From Hyphomicrobium sp. CS1GBMeth3 (lineage in GTDB: Bacteria; Pseudomonadota; Alphaproteobacteria; Rhizobiales; Hyphomicrobiaceae), in assembly GCF_900117455.1 (NCBI RefSeq), contig NZ_FPHO01000003.1, forward strand, positions 1,640,501-1,704,500: 64,000 bases of DNA, read 5' to 3'. Shown in pieces: positions 1-9,367 of this stretch. Under the pieces are notes generated by a model. The model was not told the origin of the DNA. It saw only the letters and a list, made by a program, of their open reading frames with translations, and did no database searches. Position numbers and translations under genes: made by a program. Each line of letters starts with the position of its first letter. Position 1 is the first letter of the stretch.

Positions 1-142
1 CACCTGGTTAAAGCGGTCCTGAGTAATCGAAGATCACCGCGTCTATAGCCACTGGGCGTCGATTCTGCGCGGTATATTGCGGGCAGCTCACCGCAACTAC
101 ACGTCCGGACGGATCATCGAAGGCGGAAGTTCTATTGAGTAG
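1..142 (+). pseudogene. Remnant of a class A penicillin-binding protein (GT51 transglycosylase domain), cut by the window edge
   Basis: The first bases read HLVKAVLS in frame 1. The reading then resumes one base later as IEDHRVYSHWASILRGILRA, followed by AHRNYTSGRIIEGGSSIE and a TAG stop at 140-142. This closely follows the PBP1-type transglycosylase block (xAVLAIEDRRFxxHxGxDxxGIxRAxxxNxxxGxxxxGGSTIT), including the catalytic-glutamate ED motif and the GGS motif. The one-base shift near base 25 and the early stop just after GGSSI show that the gene is broken. The upstream part lies outside the window. Functional loss is inferred from the lesions; the family assignment comes from motif recognition only. 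Confidence 0.6.
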
Positions 143-243
143 CCCTTGTGTTAACGTGCGCTTGAGCTAGGCCTCGAGTTTGTTGTTGAACCTGCGCACG
201 CACGAATGAGGAACCAGCGCACGTCGCGGCCGTTGCCATCTCA

Positions 244-1164
244 ATGAGTTTGGCGCGCAATTGTTCGGTCACGTTGAAAATGCCAATGGGAAGACACAAT
301 CCACTTCCGAAGCGCTCGGTAGAGCCGCGCGTACTAGGATTATTTTACGCTCTTGCGGCGTTCGTGGGCACATTTGCATTTTTCGCAACCTTCATCATTT
401 TTCTAGGTAATCTACCCAACGCCTCGAATCCGTGGCTCCTACCGGGCGTCGATGTAGGCCCGGCGATGGCTCCCGCCTGGGCATTGCTTACAAACGCTCT
501 CCTGCTCACCCTCTTTTGTCTTCAGCATTCCGTTATGGCGCGCGCACCGGTGAAGCGGCTTGTCGCCGCTGTCGTGCCGGCTCCACTCGAGCGCGCGACG
601 TACGTACACGCCGCCATCCTTGCGGGTTTTCTGTTCATCCTGTTGTGGCAACCGGTGCCGATCGTGCTTTGGCACTTCAAGAACGGCGCGGTGGAGGCAG
701 CGCTGTGGACGGCTTTTGGCCTTGGATGGCTCCTTCTCTTCGCTGCTGCCATCTCAATAAATCTGCCCGAGCTTCTTGGCCTAAAGCAAGCCTGGGCCTG
801 GTACAACGGACGAGCGCCGCAGCCGCCGAGACTGAAAACAAATTGGCTTTATCGCTTCGTGGAACACCCGATGTATGTGGGCGTCATCCTTGGATTCTGG
901 ATGACACCTTACATGACAGTTGGTCATGCGGCTTTGGCAATTCATCTGACGCTCTACATAGCAGTGGCTGTAGGTCACGAGCGGCGTGATCTCCGGAATA
1001 GATTTGGCAGCGACTACGATATTTGGCGCGGCCGCCACCCTGCTCCCGCGCTTACGATCATGCAAGTTGGAGCGGAACTGTCGCGCCGTTACCACCCACT
1101 CATCAAGGCGCCGATACCGATCGAGATGCGCGCACGCCTGGCGCAACTCGGTCCAATGAAATGA
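244..1164 (+). CDS. mddA: Methanethiol S-methyltransferase-like membrane protein (MddA/NnrU type)
   Basis: This is a 306-residue integral membrane protein with about six hydrophobic segments, resembling the MddA family, which methylates methanethiol to dimethyl sulfide with S-adenosylmethionine. Visible family features are the CLQHSVMAR segment after the second helix, the PLERATYV segment, and the C-terminal FVEHPMYVGVILGFW block followed by a conserved GHERRDL segment, the cofactor-binding region shared with isoprenylcysteine carboxyl methyltransferases. The first 25 residues are not membrane-like and no good ribosome binding site precedes base 244, so ATG codons at 280 or 286 are alternatives. 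Dimethyl sulfide chemistry would fit a Hyphomicrobium-like methylotroph. NnrU-like methyltransferases of other specificity cannot be excluded. Confidence 0.7.
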   Translation: MSLARNCSVTLKMPMGRHNPLPKRSVEPRVLGLFYALAAFVGTFAFFATFIIFLGNLPNASNPWLLPGVDVGPAMAPAWALLTNALLLTLFCLQHSVMARAPVKRLVAAVVPAPLERATYVHAAILAGFLFILLWQPVPIVLWHFKNGAVEAALWTAFGLGWLLLFAAAISINLPELLGLKQAWAWYNGRAPQPPRLKTNWLYRFVEHPMYVGVILGFWMTPYMTVGHAALAIHLTLYIAVAVGHERRDLRNRFGSDYDIWRGRHPAPALTIMQVGAELSRRYHPLIKAPIPIEMRARLAQLGPMK

Positions 1165-1307
1165 TCCGCCCAGACGGGTTGCGAAATGGGCTGCTGGTTT
1201 GTCCTTTAGCACTCCGAATGATAACGCCGCAGTCGGTGATCTCTCATGCGCTCGCCAGGGAACCCCCACTATTGAACCCGCGTTATCTCCTATTGGAGGC
1301 AAGCGAG

Positions 1308-1499
1308 ATGGATGATACCGGCTATCTGACACTTCTGATGACTTTCGTCGGTCCGATCTTGCTCGGCGTATTCATTGCCTATGGCATCTACGTCACATGG
1401 CGTCGTCGCCAAAATCCTCGTGCGGTGCAGCAAACCGAGGCCGCGACGCGCGAACTCTACGCCCAGCTGGACGAGGACCGGCAACGCCGCCAAGGCTAG
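1308..1499 (+). CDS. Small single-pass membrane protein, unknown function
   Basis: This 63-residue protein starts at an ATG preceded by TTGGAGGC, a strong ribosome binding site seven bases upstream, which decides this start over a longer in-frame reading. It has one hydrophobic helix (residues 7-29, TFVGPILLGVFIAYGIYVTW) followed by a basic RRR stop-transfer and a charged, helical C-terminal tail rich in Gln, Glu and Arg. The shape resembles small membrane subunits such as CcoQ/CydX-type proteins, but no family motif identifies it. It stands alone between the methyltransferase-like gene and the next secreted protein. Confidence 0.55.
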   Translation: MDDTGYLTLLMTFVGPILLGVFIAYGIYVTWRRRQNPRAVQQTEAATRELYAQLDEDRQRRQG

Positions 1500-1862
1500 T
1501 GAAGCAGCGCACGCCTATGCAGTTGGATCTCGACCGTGATCGCGCCCTCGCTCTCAATCAGGCAGCGCTAGGTAGTTGACGCTCGAGCGCTCGGCCGCGC
1601 GACCAAAATCTACCTTCCGCTCCGCAGCGGGCCAAGGCTCGGGTGACCGCCGCAAGGAACGACGGCATCATAGATCACAGTAACTGCGACGACTGCCAGT
1701 CCGTCGCGAACAAGTCTCCCAGCGACGATTGCAACAAGCGTAATGTCTCGCACAGACGTGGACGAGGCCGCGGACCTTGCTGTGCTCGAAGGGGACAAAA
1801 AGGAACGATCCCAACTGAGGTCGCGTTTTACCATCACGCCGGGGGGCAAAAAGGAGACGTCA

Positions 1863-2321
1863 ATGAGCAATCAAAAACCTTCAATCCTTGTGGCCGTTCT
1901 CGCCATCGGCTGCATTGGTGCATCGAGTATCGCCGCAGCAGCACCCCCCGAGCGTCGTGGTGGAGGCGACACGACAGTACAGCGTGACGGCGGCGGCGAG
2001 CGTTCTTATCGCGGCGGCCGGGGAGGCAACGGAGGGGACAGAGTCGAGCGTGGAGACCGTGGCGCTCGAAGCATCGACCGTGGCGATCGGCGAAGCGCAG
2101 ACGTCGAGATCAGGCGTCGGGATCGCGATCGCGGCTGGCGCGGACCGGGTCGCCGCGACCATATTCGAAGTGGGCGCAGATACAGCTGGGGGCCAGGGAT
2201 CGCATTCTACTTCACGGATGGATACTACTATGGCGAATGCCGGTGGCTGAGACGGCGCGCCATCGAAACGGGATCGCGGGTATGGTGGCGTAGATATGAA
2301 AGATGCAGGGACTTTTACTGA
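1863..2321 (+). CDS. Secreted Arg/Gly/Asp-rich basic protein
   Basis: This 152-residue protein starts at the ATG at 1863, preceded by AAGGAGACGTCA. A signal peptide (residues 1-26, ending ASSIAAAAP) is followed by about 70 residues of low-complexity Arg-Gly-Asp repeats with many GDRG/RGGRGG units. The C-terminal block of aromatic and basic residues includes YYYGECRWLRRRAIET and WWRRYERC. Two cysteines in the C-terminal block could form a disulfide. Similar short secreted proteins with a C-terminal YxxCxWLxxRA-type block are common in Rhizobiales, but their function is unknown to me. It is probably periplasmic or exported. Confidence 0.65.
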   Translation: MSNQKPSILVAVLAIGCIGASSIAAAAPPERRGGGDTTVQRDGGGERSYRGGRGGNGGDRVERGDRGARSIDRGDRRSADVEIRRRDRDRGWRGPGRRDHIRSGRRYSWGPGIAFYFTDGYYYGECRWLRRRAIETGSRVWWRRYERCRDFY

Positions 2322-2961
2322 GAATAGAATAGCGTCAAGCGCTGTGCCCGGTTGCAGCGCTTGAGGTTAGGAACTAATGCACACCGATCTTCCTCGAGGA
2401 GGCATTGAGAAAGTCGCGCGACTGTCTCGGGTCCACCTAACGCGGCCAGAGGGGTGAGCTCTGCGGAGTTTCTCTTAGTGACGCTTCGGGCGCCCAATCC
2501 GCGCCGACTTTTGACAATTACTCGAAAACTTCGAGTAGCTCGCTCCGCCGCCAACAAGCCGTGCCACCGGCCGATGCGTTGCGCAGCCGGGGCGGCGCAT
2601 GTCCTTAGGGGCGCTATCGTTGCTACCATCGATGCCATTGTCCGATGATGGTTGACCGGTTGCCTTGATGTCGTCGGCGTGGAAGTCGGTCTGCGCGGTC
2701 TCCGTCTGGTGGGCAGGCGAGGTGTCGGCCGCTTCTCGACAGGTGGCCGGTGAAGTTCATTGTCTGAATAGGGCGGTTGGCGCTGCAGCCCTTAACCACT
2801 TGATCGCACGACCGATTAAGGCAAAAATCTTATATGACACGGATACGGCAGAGCACGGATCCGGACTACTATCTGTAGGCGTTGAAGAACATAGAATAGA
2901 AGGCCTTAGCAATGTAGAATTTCAAGTTTTCAGGCACTCCGATACTAGAGGGTGCGTTGCA
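2322..2961. other. Non-coding stretch upstream of the histidine kinase, with a small inverted repeat
   Basis: No convincing gene was found in 640 bases. A TTGACA hexamer at 2511-2516 is followed directly by a perfect inverted repeat, ACTCGAA (2520-2526), a three-base loop, then TTCGAGT (2530-2536). This could be an operator placed inside a promoter spacer. An open frame runs from 2665 into the kinase gene, but its first 99 residues have no membrane or signal character and resemble no family, so it was treated as non-coding. Confidence 0.4.
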
Positions 2962-4317
2962 ATGCCTTTCTCGACCATTCTAACGGCCCATCCTGGCATC
3001 CAGCGTCTGCTGCAAATTCGCAGGCGCCCTCTCCTGGCCTATTCTCTCGTGCTAGTCCTGGTGGCGCTGGCAACAGTTTTACGCTTGTTGCTCGGGCCCG
3101 CTGTAGGCCTTCCCTTCATCACCTATTTTCCCGCCGTCACGGTGGCTGCGCTCACCGCAGGTCTTTGGCCGGCGATGCTGGCAACCATCCTCTCCTGCTT
3201 CCTGGGCCTACAGCTGTTTGCTGGGGACTCCCGCTGGAGCACGGGTGATCAGCTGATCTTGTCGGGGCTGTTCTTTCTGCTCATGGCAGCAATCATCATT
3301 GCGGTGGTGACTCTGCTTCACAAGGCGGTGGATCAGCTTATCGAGCAGGAGCGCAATATACGGCAACTGATTGAGACCTTGCCCACCGGCATCCTCGTGA
3401 TTGGGCATGACGGACGGATCCAGCTTGTCAATGCGAGCGCAGAACGCCAGTTCGGCTACGGCCGCGAAGAGCTGGTCGGACACGACATCGAAAGCCTTGT
3501 GCCCGAGCGCCACGCGAGCAATCACGCCCGATACCGCCAGGGGTTCTTCGCCAGCCCCGAGGCGCGTCCGATGGGTCGGGGGGAGGACCTGAGCGGGCGG
3601 CGCAAGAACGGCAGTGAGTTTCGCGCTGAGGTGGGGCTGAGCCCATTTACCAGAAACTCGCACAGATATGTGTTGGCGACGGTCATAGACGTGTCGGAAC
3701 ACCGCCGGGCGCAGGACCGGGAGAAGCTGCTGTCCAGGGAACTTCAACACCGCACGCGGAACCTATTCGCTGTGATCCAGACCATAGCTGCGCGCACGCT
3801 GGTCAAAGGCCGCACGATCGAAGAGGCTAAGGCCGACTTCGAGGGCAGGTTGGCCGCACTGGCAAATGCAAATCAGGTGATCTCGGGCGGTGCATTGGAG
3901 GGCGCGCTCCTGCTGGAGATCGTGAAGCGGGAGATGGCCGGCTTCTCCTCCGCCGTAGACATAGAGGGCTGCGACATAATCGTGAACGCACATGTGGCGC
4001 AGCAATTCGCTCTGATGGTGCATGAACTCGCTACCAACGCCGCGAAGTACGGCGCGCTATCTGACCCTTCGGGACGAATTGCCATAAGTGGCCGCATCGA
4101 GCCCGTCAAAGGCGACTTCGTGTTTTGGTGGACGGAGCGGGGCGGCCCGGCCGTGCGCCAGCCCACGCGCCGTGGCTTTGGCAGTATTGTGCTTGAGGAA
4201 GCGGCGAAACCCTTTAGCCAGAGTGTCAGACTTGTGTTCGAGAAGGAAGGCTTCAGCTACGAGCTTCGCGCGTCGCTGAATAACATTTTGATGGAGCGCT
4301 TGGCGGACGCGGGGTGA
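2962..4317 (+). CDS. HWE-family sensor histidine kinase with membrane and PAS domains
   Basis: This is a roughly 451-residue sensor kinase. The N-terminal part (about residues 20-115) has four hydrophobic helices with the LPFITYFPAVTVAALTAG signature of the DUF4118/KdpD-type membrane domain. A PAS domain follows (about 135-255; RQLIETLPTGILVIGHDGRI, then GYGREELVG and SLVPERHASNH). The kinase core carries LQHRTRNLFAVIQTIAART, the HWE-type phosphoacceptor box, and HELATNAAKYGALS, the N-box, followed by FWWTERGGPAV and RRGFGSIVLE. HWE kinases usually act in general stress or light/redox signalling. No response regulator is adjacent, so this is an orphan. The start at 2962 was chosen because the upstream extension is not protein-like; there is no clear ribosome binding site, so the start is uncertain. 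Confidence 0.85.
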   Translation: MPFSTILTAHPGIQRLLQIRRRPLLAYSLVLVLVALATVLRLLLGPAVGLPFITYFPAVTVAALTAGLWPAMLATILSCFLGLQLFAGDSRWSTGDQLILSGLFFLLMAAIIIAVVTLLHKAVDQLIEQERNIRQLIETLPTGILVIGHDGRIQLVNASAERQFGYGREELVGHDIESLVPERHASNHARYRQGFFASPEARPMGRGEDLSGRRKNGSEFRAEVGLSPFTRNSHRYVLATVIDVSEHRRAQDREKLLSRELQHRTRNLFAVIQTIAARTLVKGRTIEEAKADFEGRLAALANANQVISGGALEGALLLEIVKREMAGFSSAVDIEGCDIIVNAHVAQQFALMVHELATNAAKYGALSDPSGRIAISGRIEPVKGDFVFWWTERGGPAVRQPTRRGFGSIVLEEAAKPFSQSVRLVFEKEGFSYELRASLNNILMERLADAG

Positions 4318-4519
4318 ACCGGAGCCGACACCTTCCTTATATGCTAGGGGGAATAAGGCATAATCCGGCTGTGATTTTACTGCCAATGAGACGGATGTGG
4401 TCGGCTACTGCAAAGGGGCATGGACCACGGCAAGTTAGAAATCCGCAGCTGGAATGACGTATCGAGCTGGCTCATTTGCGCCGGAGGCAGGTCAGCCAAC
4501 CCGCGGTGATCCGTGGAGG

Positions 4520-4993
4520 TCAGCCACGCCGCGCCGCCTTGATTGCAGCGACGTCGATCTTCCGCATGGACATCATCGCGTCAAATGCGCGCTTTGCTTC
4601 ATCACCGCCCACTGCCAGGGCCTCGGTCAGCACGCGCGGCGCGATCTGCCAGGAGACGCCCCACTTGTCTTTGCACCAGCCGCACGCGCTCTCTTGGCCA
4701 CCATTGCCCACGATGGCGTTCCAGTAACGGTCGGTCTCTTCCTGATCATCGGTGGCGATCTGGAACGAAAAGGCTTCGTTGTGTTTGAATGCCGGACCAC
4801 CGTTGAGACCAAGACAAGGAATGCCGGCAACCGTGAATTCCACCGTCAGCACATCTCCTTCCTTGCCGGATGGGTAGTCACTGGGTGCACGGTGGACGGC
4901 GCCTACCGCGCTGTCGGGAAAGATCTCGGCGTAGAAGCGCGCGGAAGCTTCGGCATCCTTGTCGTACCAAAGGCAAATCGTATTCTTGGCCAT
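4520..4993 (-). CDS. PhnB-like VOC family protein
   Basis: This 157-residue protein belongs to the PhnB/DUF1338-like branch of the vicinal-oxygen-chelate fold (often named 3-demethylubiquinone-9 3-methyltransferase domain, although that activity is not established). Visible features are the N-terminal TICLWYDKDAEASARFYAEI strand-helix unit, GLNGGPAFKHNEAFSFQI, the DQEETDRYW segment and CGWCKDKWGVSWQIAPRVL, all typical of the family. The cysteine pair CGWC is family-typical. It is a complete single-domain protein with no partner gene; the substrate is unknown. Confidence 0.8.
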   Translation of the reverse strand: MAKNTICLWYDKDAEASARFYAEIFPDSAVGAVHRAPSDYPSGKEGDVLTVEFTVAGIPCLGLNGGPAFKHNEAFSFQIATDDQEETDRYWNAIVGNGGQESACGWCKDKWGVSWQIAPRVLTEALAVGGDEAKRAFDAMMSMRKIDVAAIKAARRG

Positions 4994-5553
4994 TGCGTGT
5001 CCTTTAATTGGCTACCGATCCGTTGGAATCACGAACACTCACGTCCCAAGGACGCGGCAACTCGGGCATATCCGACATCCACCGACATTTTCTCTCGATT
5101 GCGTGCTGCTCGTTGCGGCAGGTTGGCTCGCGCCACGAGTTGCGATGGATTGTGCGACTGACCGGTGTGCCCTTAGTAGCGGACATGTTTGATTGTGCGG
5201 TCGTTACTTGGTCGGCGCCGTGGGGGTGAATGCCGGCTTCGGGATCGAGCAACTAACAAAGCGCGAGGCGGCAAAATCTGCCCATCACCTCTTCTGAACA
5301 AACGCCGACATGTGCGCCGCTCAGCGATGATCTCAATGGCGATCGAGACTCTTCGGAAATCGGTCGGCTGCGAGGTCAGTTCCAGTCTGTGCTCGAGAAA
5401 CGCCTTCATACCTGCGAGGGTCCACGTGAAACCAGCGGTTGATTCGCAAACTAACTGCTAATGATAACTCATGCTTTACTTGCAACCAATGTCGTTGCGT
5501 AGAGTTTACCTGAAGGAAACAGGTAAAGCCTTCGAAGGCGCGGCCTGGGGAGA
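4994..5553. other. Intergenic stretch without a recognisable gene
   Basis: In these 560 bases both strands have open frames of 60-90 codons, but none has a convincing start, a membrane segment or a family motif. The sequence is less G/C-rich than the flanking coding DNA. Promoters for the divergent genes at 4993 (minus) and 5554 (plus) probably lie here, but no clear hexamer pair was picked out. Confidence 0.35.
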
Positions 5554-7512
5554 ATGATCCTGCGCGGGACGCGACGCAGGATCCGAAAACCTCGGAACGA
5601 TCGTAGTGGCGGCGCTTTGACCAAGTATCATGCCAACGTCGGAGTGCTCGCCGATCATATTCTAGATGAGGTCGGTAAGGATATAGCGCTCGGCCTGCCG
5701 CTTGGGCTTGGCAAGGCAAACCATGTAGCGAACGAACTCTATGCACGCGCGGCGGCCGATCGGACGATCCGGTTGCGCATCTTTACGGCGCTCACGCTTG
5801 TGCCCTTCAAGGCGACCGGTAAGCTTGAGCGTCGGTTCGTTGGGCCTCTGAACGAGCGACTATTCGCAGGATATCCGCGATTGCTATATGCGGATGCTGT
5901 TCTTAACGGCGCTGTCCCGCCGAACATCGAGGTCCATGAGTTCTTTCTGCTTGCCGGGCATTGGCTGCATGCGGACCTGGCGCAGCAAAACTACATCGCA
6001 GCTAACTACTCCCATGCAGCACGATACTTGGCGGATCATGGCCTGAATGTAATTGCGCAACTTGTAGCAAAGCGGGGAGTCGGGACCAATGCTCGGCTCA
6101 GTCTTTCGTGTAATCCAGATATCACCCTCGATCTCCTGCCAGCGGTGGCAGACAGGCGCAAGCGCGGCGAAACCTGCTTGATCGTGGGGCAGGTTAACAG
6201 CGAGTTGCCGTTTATGGGTGGGGAGGCCAGCCTCCCGGCGACGGTGTTCGACCACGTCTTGGAAGAAGACGCGTATGAGTTCCCGCTCTTCGGCGCGCCT
6301 CGCCTGCTATTGTCGGATGCCGACCATGCGATCGGGCTTCGCTGTGCATCGCTGATTCCAGACGGTGGCACGCTTGAGATCGGCATTGGCTCAGTGGGCG
6401 ATGCCCTGGCCTACGCCCTTTGCCTTCGCCACCAGCACAATGACGTGTTCTGCGAAACATTGCGCCGTCTCGACGGTGATCTTGATTCAGATCGCCCGAC
6501 TGCGACAGGGCGCATGGCGCGCTCAACCCAGCCGTTTGCAATCGGCCTTTACGGCATGAGCGAAATGTTTGTCGAAGGCTTTCTTGATATTTACCGCGCC
6601 GGGATCCTCAAGCGTCAAGTCGAGGACGGTGCCCTCCTTCACGCCGGCTTCTTTCTCGGATCGCATGCCTTCTACCGCTCTCTCAGGGAGATGCCGGATG
6701 CAGAGCGCGATCGCTTTCGCATGACAGCAATTTCTTTTGTCAACGAAGTTTACGGTCAGGAGGGTCGAAAACGTCGAGCGCGTATAGATGCACGCTTTGT
6801 CAACACTGCAATGATGGTAACGGCGCTTGGGGCGGCCATTTCCGACACATTGGAGGATGGTCGCGTGGTGAGCGGCACTGGCGGTCAGCACGATCTCGTC
6901 ACGCAGGCCTTTGCCCTTGACGGTGCCCGCTCGGTGATGACTTTGCGGGCAACGCGCGACTCCGCAGGAGGAGTGGCATCGAATATTGTCTGGAAGTACG
7001 GTCAGACTACGGTGTCACGACATTTGCGAGATATCGTCATTACTGAGTACGGTACAGCAGATGTGCGCGGTCAGAGCGATCGCGATTGCATCGACGCGAT
7101 GGTAGCCATCACCGACGCTCGATTTCAGGACTCCCTGATCGCCAGGGCCAAAAGAGCCGGCAAGCTTGAGAAAAGCTACAGGCGACCAAGCCACTTCCAG
7201 ATGAACACGCCAGACAGGGTTTCCCACGCGCTCGAACCGGCAAAGGCGAAGGGATTTTTTGATTCCCTTCCGTTTGGATCGGATTTGACCGAGGCAGAGC
7301 AAAGGTTACTGCCGGCGCTCAAGTGGCTCAAGAAGGCATCGGGTTCAAAGTTGTCGCTGGCCCGTGCGGCGCTTAAGGGCCTCTGCGCCAGCGAACTCAA
7401 TGAAAGCCAACGCGCCGCTCTTGAACGATTGGCGCTTGAGTGCCCCAACACGCTCAAAGAGCGGTTGTTGAGAGCTGTGATGATCTATGCCCTATCGAAC
7501 GCGACCGACTAA
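5554..7512 (+). CDS. Acetyl-CoA hydrolase/transferase family protein (CoA transferase)
   Basis: This 652-residue protein is of the acetyl-CoA hydrolase/4-hydroxybutyrate CoA-transferase family. The N-terminal half has LGLPLGLGKANHVANELY and the central DGGTLEIGIGSVGDALAYAL glycine-rich motif. The C-terminal half includes ISFVNEVYG, the GTGGQHDLVTQAF motif and a run ending ITEYGTADVRGQSDRD, the conserved C-terminal signature with the CoA-binding GGxxD-like loop. Enzymes of this type move CoA between carboxylic acids or hydrolyse acyl-CoA. The protein is about 150-200 residues longer than short acetate CoA-transferases; the extra length is mostly a C-terminal helical tail after position 560. 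Start at ATG 5554 after GGGGAGA. The next gene, a cytochrome, starts within 20 bases and is probably cotranscribed. Confidence 0.85.
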   Translation: MILRGTRRRIRKPRNDRSGGALTKYHANVGVLADHILDEVGKDIALGLPLGLGKANHVANELYARAAADRTIRLRIFTALTLVPFKATGKLERRFVGPLNERLFAGYPRLLYADAVLNGAVPPNIEVHEFFLLAGHWLHADLAQQNYIAANYSHAARYLADHGLNVIAQLVAKRGVGTNARLSLSCNPDITLDLLPAVADRRKRGETCLIVGQVNSELPFMGGEASLPATVFDHVLEEDAYEFPLFGAPRLLLSDADHAIGLRCASLIPDGGTLEIGIGSVGDALAYALCLRHQHNDVFCETLRRLDGDLDSDRPTATGRMARSTQPFAIGLYGMSEMFVEGFLDIYRAGILKRQVEDGALLHAGFFLGSHAFYRSLREMPDAERDRFRMTAISFVNEVYGQEGRKRRARIDARFVNTAMMVTALGAAISDTLEDGRVVSGTGGQHDLVTQAFALDGARSVMTLRATRDSAGGVASNIVWKYGQTTVSRHLRDIVITEYGTADVRGQSDRDCIDAMVAITDARFQDSLIARAKRAGKLEKSYRRPSHFQMNTPDRVSHALEPAKAKGFFDSLPFGSDLTEAEQRLLPALKWLKKASGSKLSLARAALKGLCASELNESQRAALERLALECPNTLKERLLRAVMIYALSNATD

Positions 7513-7531
7513 GCACATTACGGCATTGCCT

Positions 7532-8683
7532 ATGAATTCAACTCGTTGGCCCAGAATCCGATTGTCGGCGCGCCCTGTCGTACTTTTTGTTCAGCAGTAT
7601 TGGCGTTCGCTTCTTCTCTCCCTTGCCGCGTTTGTCACTGCGACGGTCATCGGGGCAATTTTCGTTGCTTGGATCGGAATTTACAACGTCGGTGCCACGT
7701 CGCCGCATTCACCCATCGTCACGTGGTTCTTGCACTTTACGATGCGCCACTCGGTCGCCTTCCACTCCTCCGAAAAGGTGCTCCCTGCGCTCGATGACCC
7801 CTCCAGAATATTGCGGGGTGCAAAGAAATACGAGTTGACCTGCTCGCCCTGTCACGGCGCTCCGGATCATCCGCCGCTAGCAGTAACGCGGGGAATGACG
7901 CCTCCCCCGCCGCCCCTCCTGAGCGTGGGGAATATCTTCGCCCCCAATGAGTTGTTTTGGCTCGTTAAGCACGGCATCAAAATGACCGCTATGCCATCCT
8001 GGCCGGCACTCCAACGTGATGACGAGATATGGGACATGGTTGCCTTTCTGCAGAAGTTGCCGCAGCTCAACACTGAGCGTTACCGCGAACTCGTCGGCGC
8101 GCATCCACCCTTTGCCCCGAAGGTCAGTCAAGGGTCGGTGACGGCATGCGCCTTCTGCCACGGTGCGGACGGCAACGGCCTGGGCGGCGTCTTCCCGAAG
8201 ATCGCGGGTTTGAACGCGAAATACATCGAGGTCTCACTTCGCGCATTTCGGGACGGCACCCGGCCCAGCGGATACATGCTTCCCGTCGCTGAGGTAATGA
8301 CGGACGAGGATATCAAGACCGCAGCCGTGTTCTTCTCGGGTCAATCAAGAACCTCTTCGCCAAGCTCAAATTACAGCCGAGAGCTCCTGCAGAGGGGAGC
8401 GCAGATCGCCCGATCCGAGCTCGCCATCCACGCTCCTGCTTGCCTTACATGCCACGTGAAGCAAGATGTCTTGCGGGCACCCGGCGTGCCAAACGTCGTC
8501 GGACAATCGGCGTGGTACCTTGCAGATCAACTGCGTCTATTCCGCACTGGCGTGCGCTCGGAAAGTCATAACGCTCGGGTCATGGCGCGGTACGCACGAA
8601 GACTACCGGAAAGAGACATAGAGGCCGTCTCAGCCTACCTCTCCACGCTGGAGCCGGAATCCACAACAGGCGCCGAGCAGTGA
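7532..8683 (+). CDS. Membrane-anchored tri-haem cytochrome c
   Basis: This protein of about 383 residues has one N-terminal membrane anchor (around residues 18-45, ending WIGIYNVGA) and three class I cytochrome c domains with CSPCH, CAFCH and CLTCH haem sites. Each domain has a distal methionine candidate, such as KMTAMPSWP after the first site. The architecture resembles periplasm-facing multi-haem subunits such as the cytochrome subunits of membrane alcohol/aldehyde dehydrogenases, where electrons pass to a terminal oxidase. It follows the CoA-transferase gene closely. An earlier in-frame ATG at 7487 would overlap that gene by 26 bases; 7532 was preferred because it gives a normal short cytoplasmic leader. 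The redox partner is not evident here. Confidence 0.8.
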   Translation: MNSTRWPRIRLSARPVVLFVQQYWRSLLLSLAAFVTATVIGAIFVAWIGIYNVGATSPHSPIVTWFLHFTMRHSVAFHSSEKVLPALDDPSRILRGAKKYELTCSPCHGAPDHPPLAVTRGMTPPPPPLLSVGNIFAPNELFWLVKHGIKMTAMPSWPALQRDDEIWDMVAFLQKLPQLNTERYRELVGAHPPFAPKVSQGSVTACAFCHGADGNGLGGVFPKIAGLNAKYIEVSLRAFRDGTRPSGYMLPVAEVMTDEDIKTAAVFFSGQSRTSSPSSNYSRELLQRGAQIARSELAIHAPACLTCHVKQDVLRAPGVPNVVGQSAWYLADQLRLFRTGVRSESHNARVMARYARRLPERDIEAVSAYLSTLEPESTTGAEQ

Positions 8684-8989
8684 AGGTTCGCCGCTCGCGG
8701 TGTGGCCGACAGCTCATGGCGCGACAGACAGCTACCGTCAGCATGACGGCCGCTCCACACCGAACTGCCGCCATCGAGACCGCTTTCGGCAGCTTGTGCT
8801 TCGCGTACGGACGCTTCAACGGCGAGGGTGATGAAGCGAGTCCGAGCCTAAGTAGCAGACATACCGCTCATGCCTCAAGGCAGCGATATCAGCAGCGAGG
8901 AGGGTGGCATAGCGAGCAGCGTGTGGTCGCTTTGGGCTCTGAACGAGAACCGGACTGGGATGTGAATACTGGCTCCGCACCAGCTCAGT

Positions 8990-9303
8990 TTTGACATGCG
9001 CGCGAGCGGTTCACCAATCCACTGGGTCCCGGTTGGCTTCCCTATTGATGTTAGACGAAGTAGCTCGCCATCGATGCCATCGCTTAGAAGGAGAATGGTA
9101 CCGTCGGGCGACTGGATAATGTCGCGTATGCGACGATTCATGTCTATGCGCTCTTCACCGACTATGCGATCGCCGTCGAGAGCCAACCGGATCAATGCGT
9201 TGGATGATAGCCCACCCAGCAGCGCGTTACCGCGCGAAGCGGCAATGGGCCCGTCGTAAAAAAGATAAATCCCGACGGGGAAATCGACGGGTTCCAGGAT
9301 TTT
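8990..9303 (-). pseudogene. C-terminal remnant of a PQQ-dependent aldose/glucose dehydrogenase
   Basis: On the minus strand, about 95 residues match the last blades of a soluble aldose-sugar dehydrogenase (YliI/GSDH family). They begin PVDFPVGIYLFYDGPIAASR and continue LLGGLSSNALIRLALDGDRI, VGEERIDMNRRIRDIIQSPD and GELLRLT. The catalytic N-terminal blades are missing. The frame runs open on both sides only by chance: its upstream 40 residues are antisense to the next gene, and its downstream tail is not family-like. This is gene debris rather than a functional gene. Confidence 0.65.
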
Positions 9304-9367
9304 CCGGACATTCGCGCTGGATGATTGTGGTGAGCCCTCAGAGGCCATAGCTGCACTTGGAGAGGAA

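Noticed and set aside
2665..2961. 99-residue N-terminal extension of the histidine kinase frame
   Set aside because: It has no family-like content or start signal, and the membrane domain begins right after the ATG at 2962.
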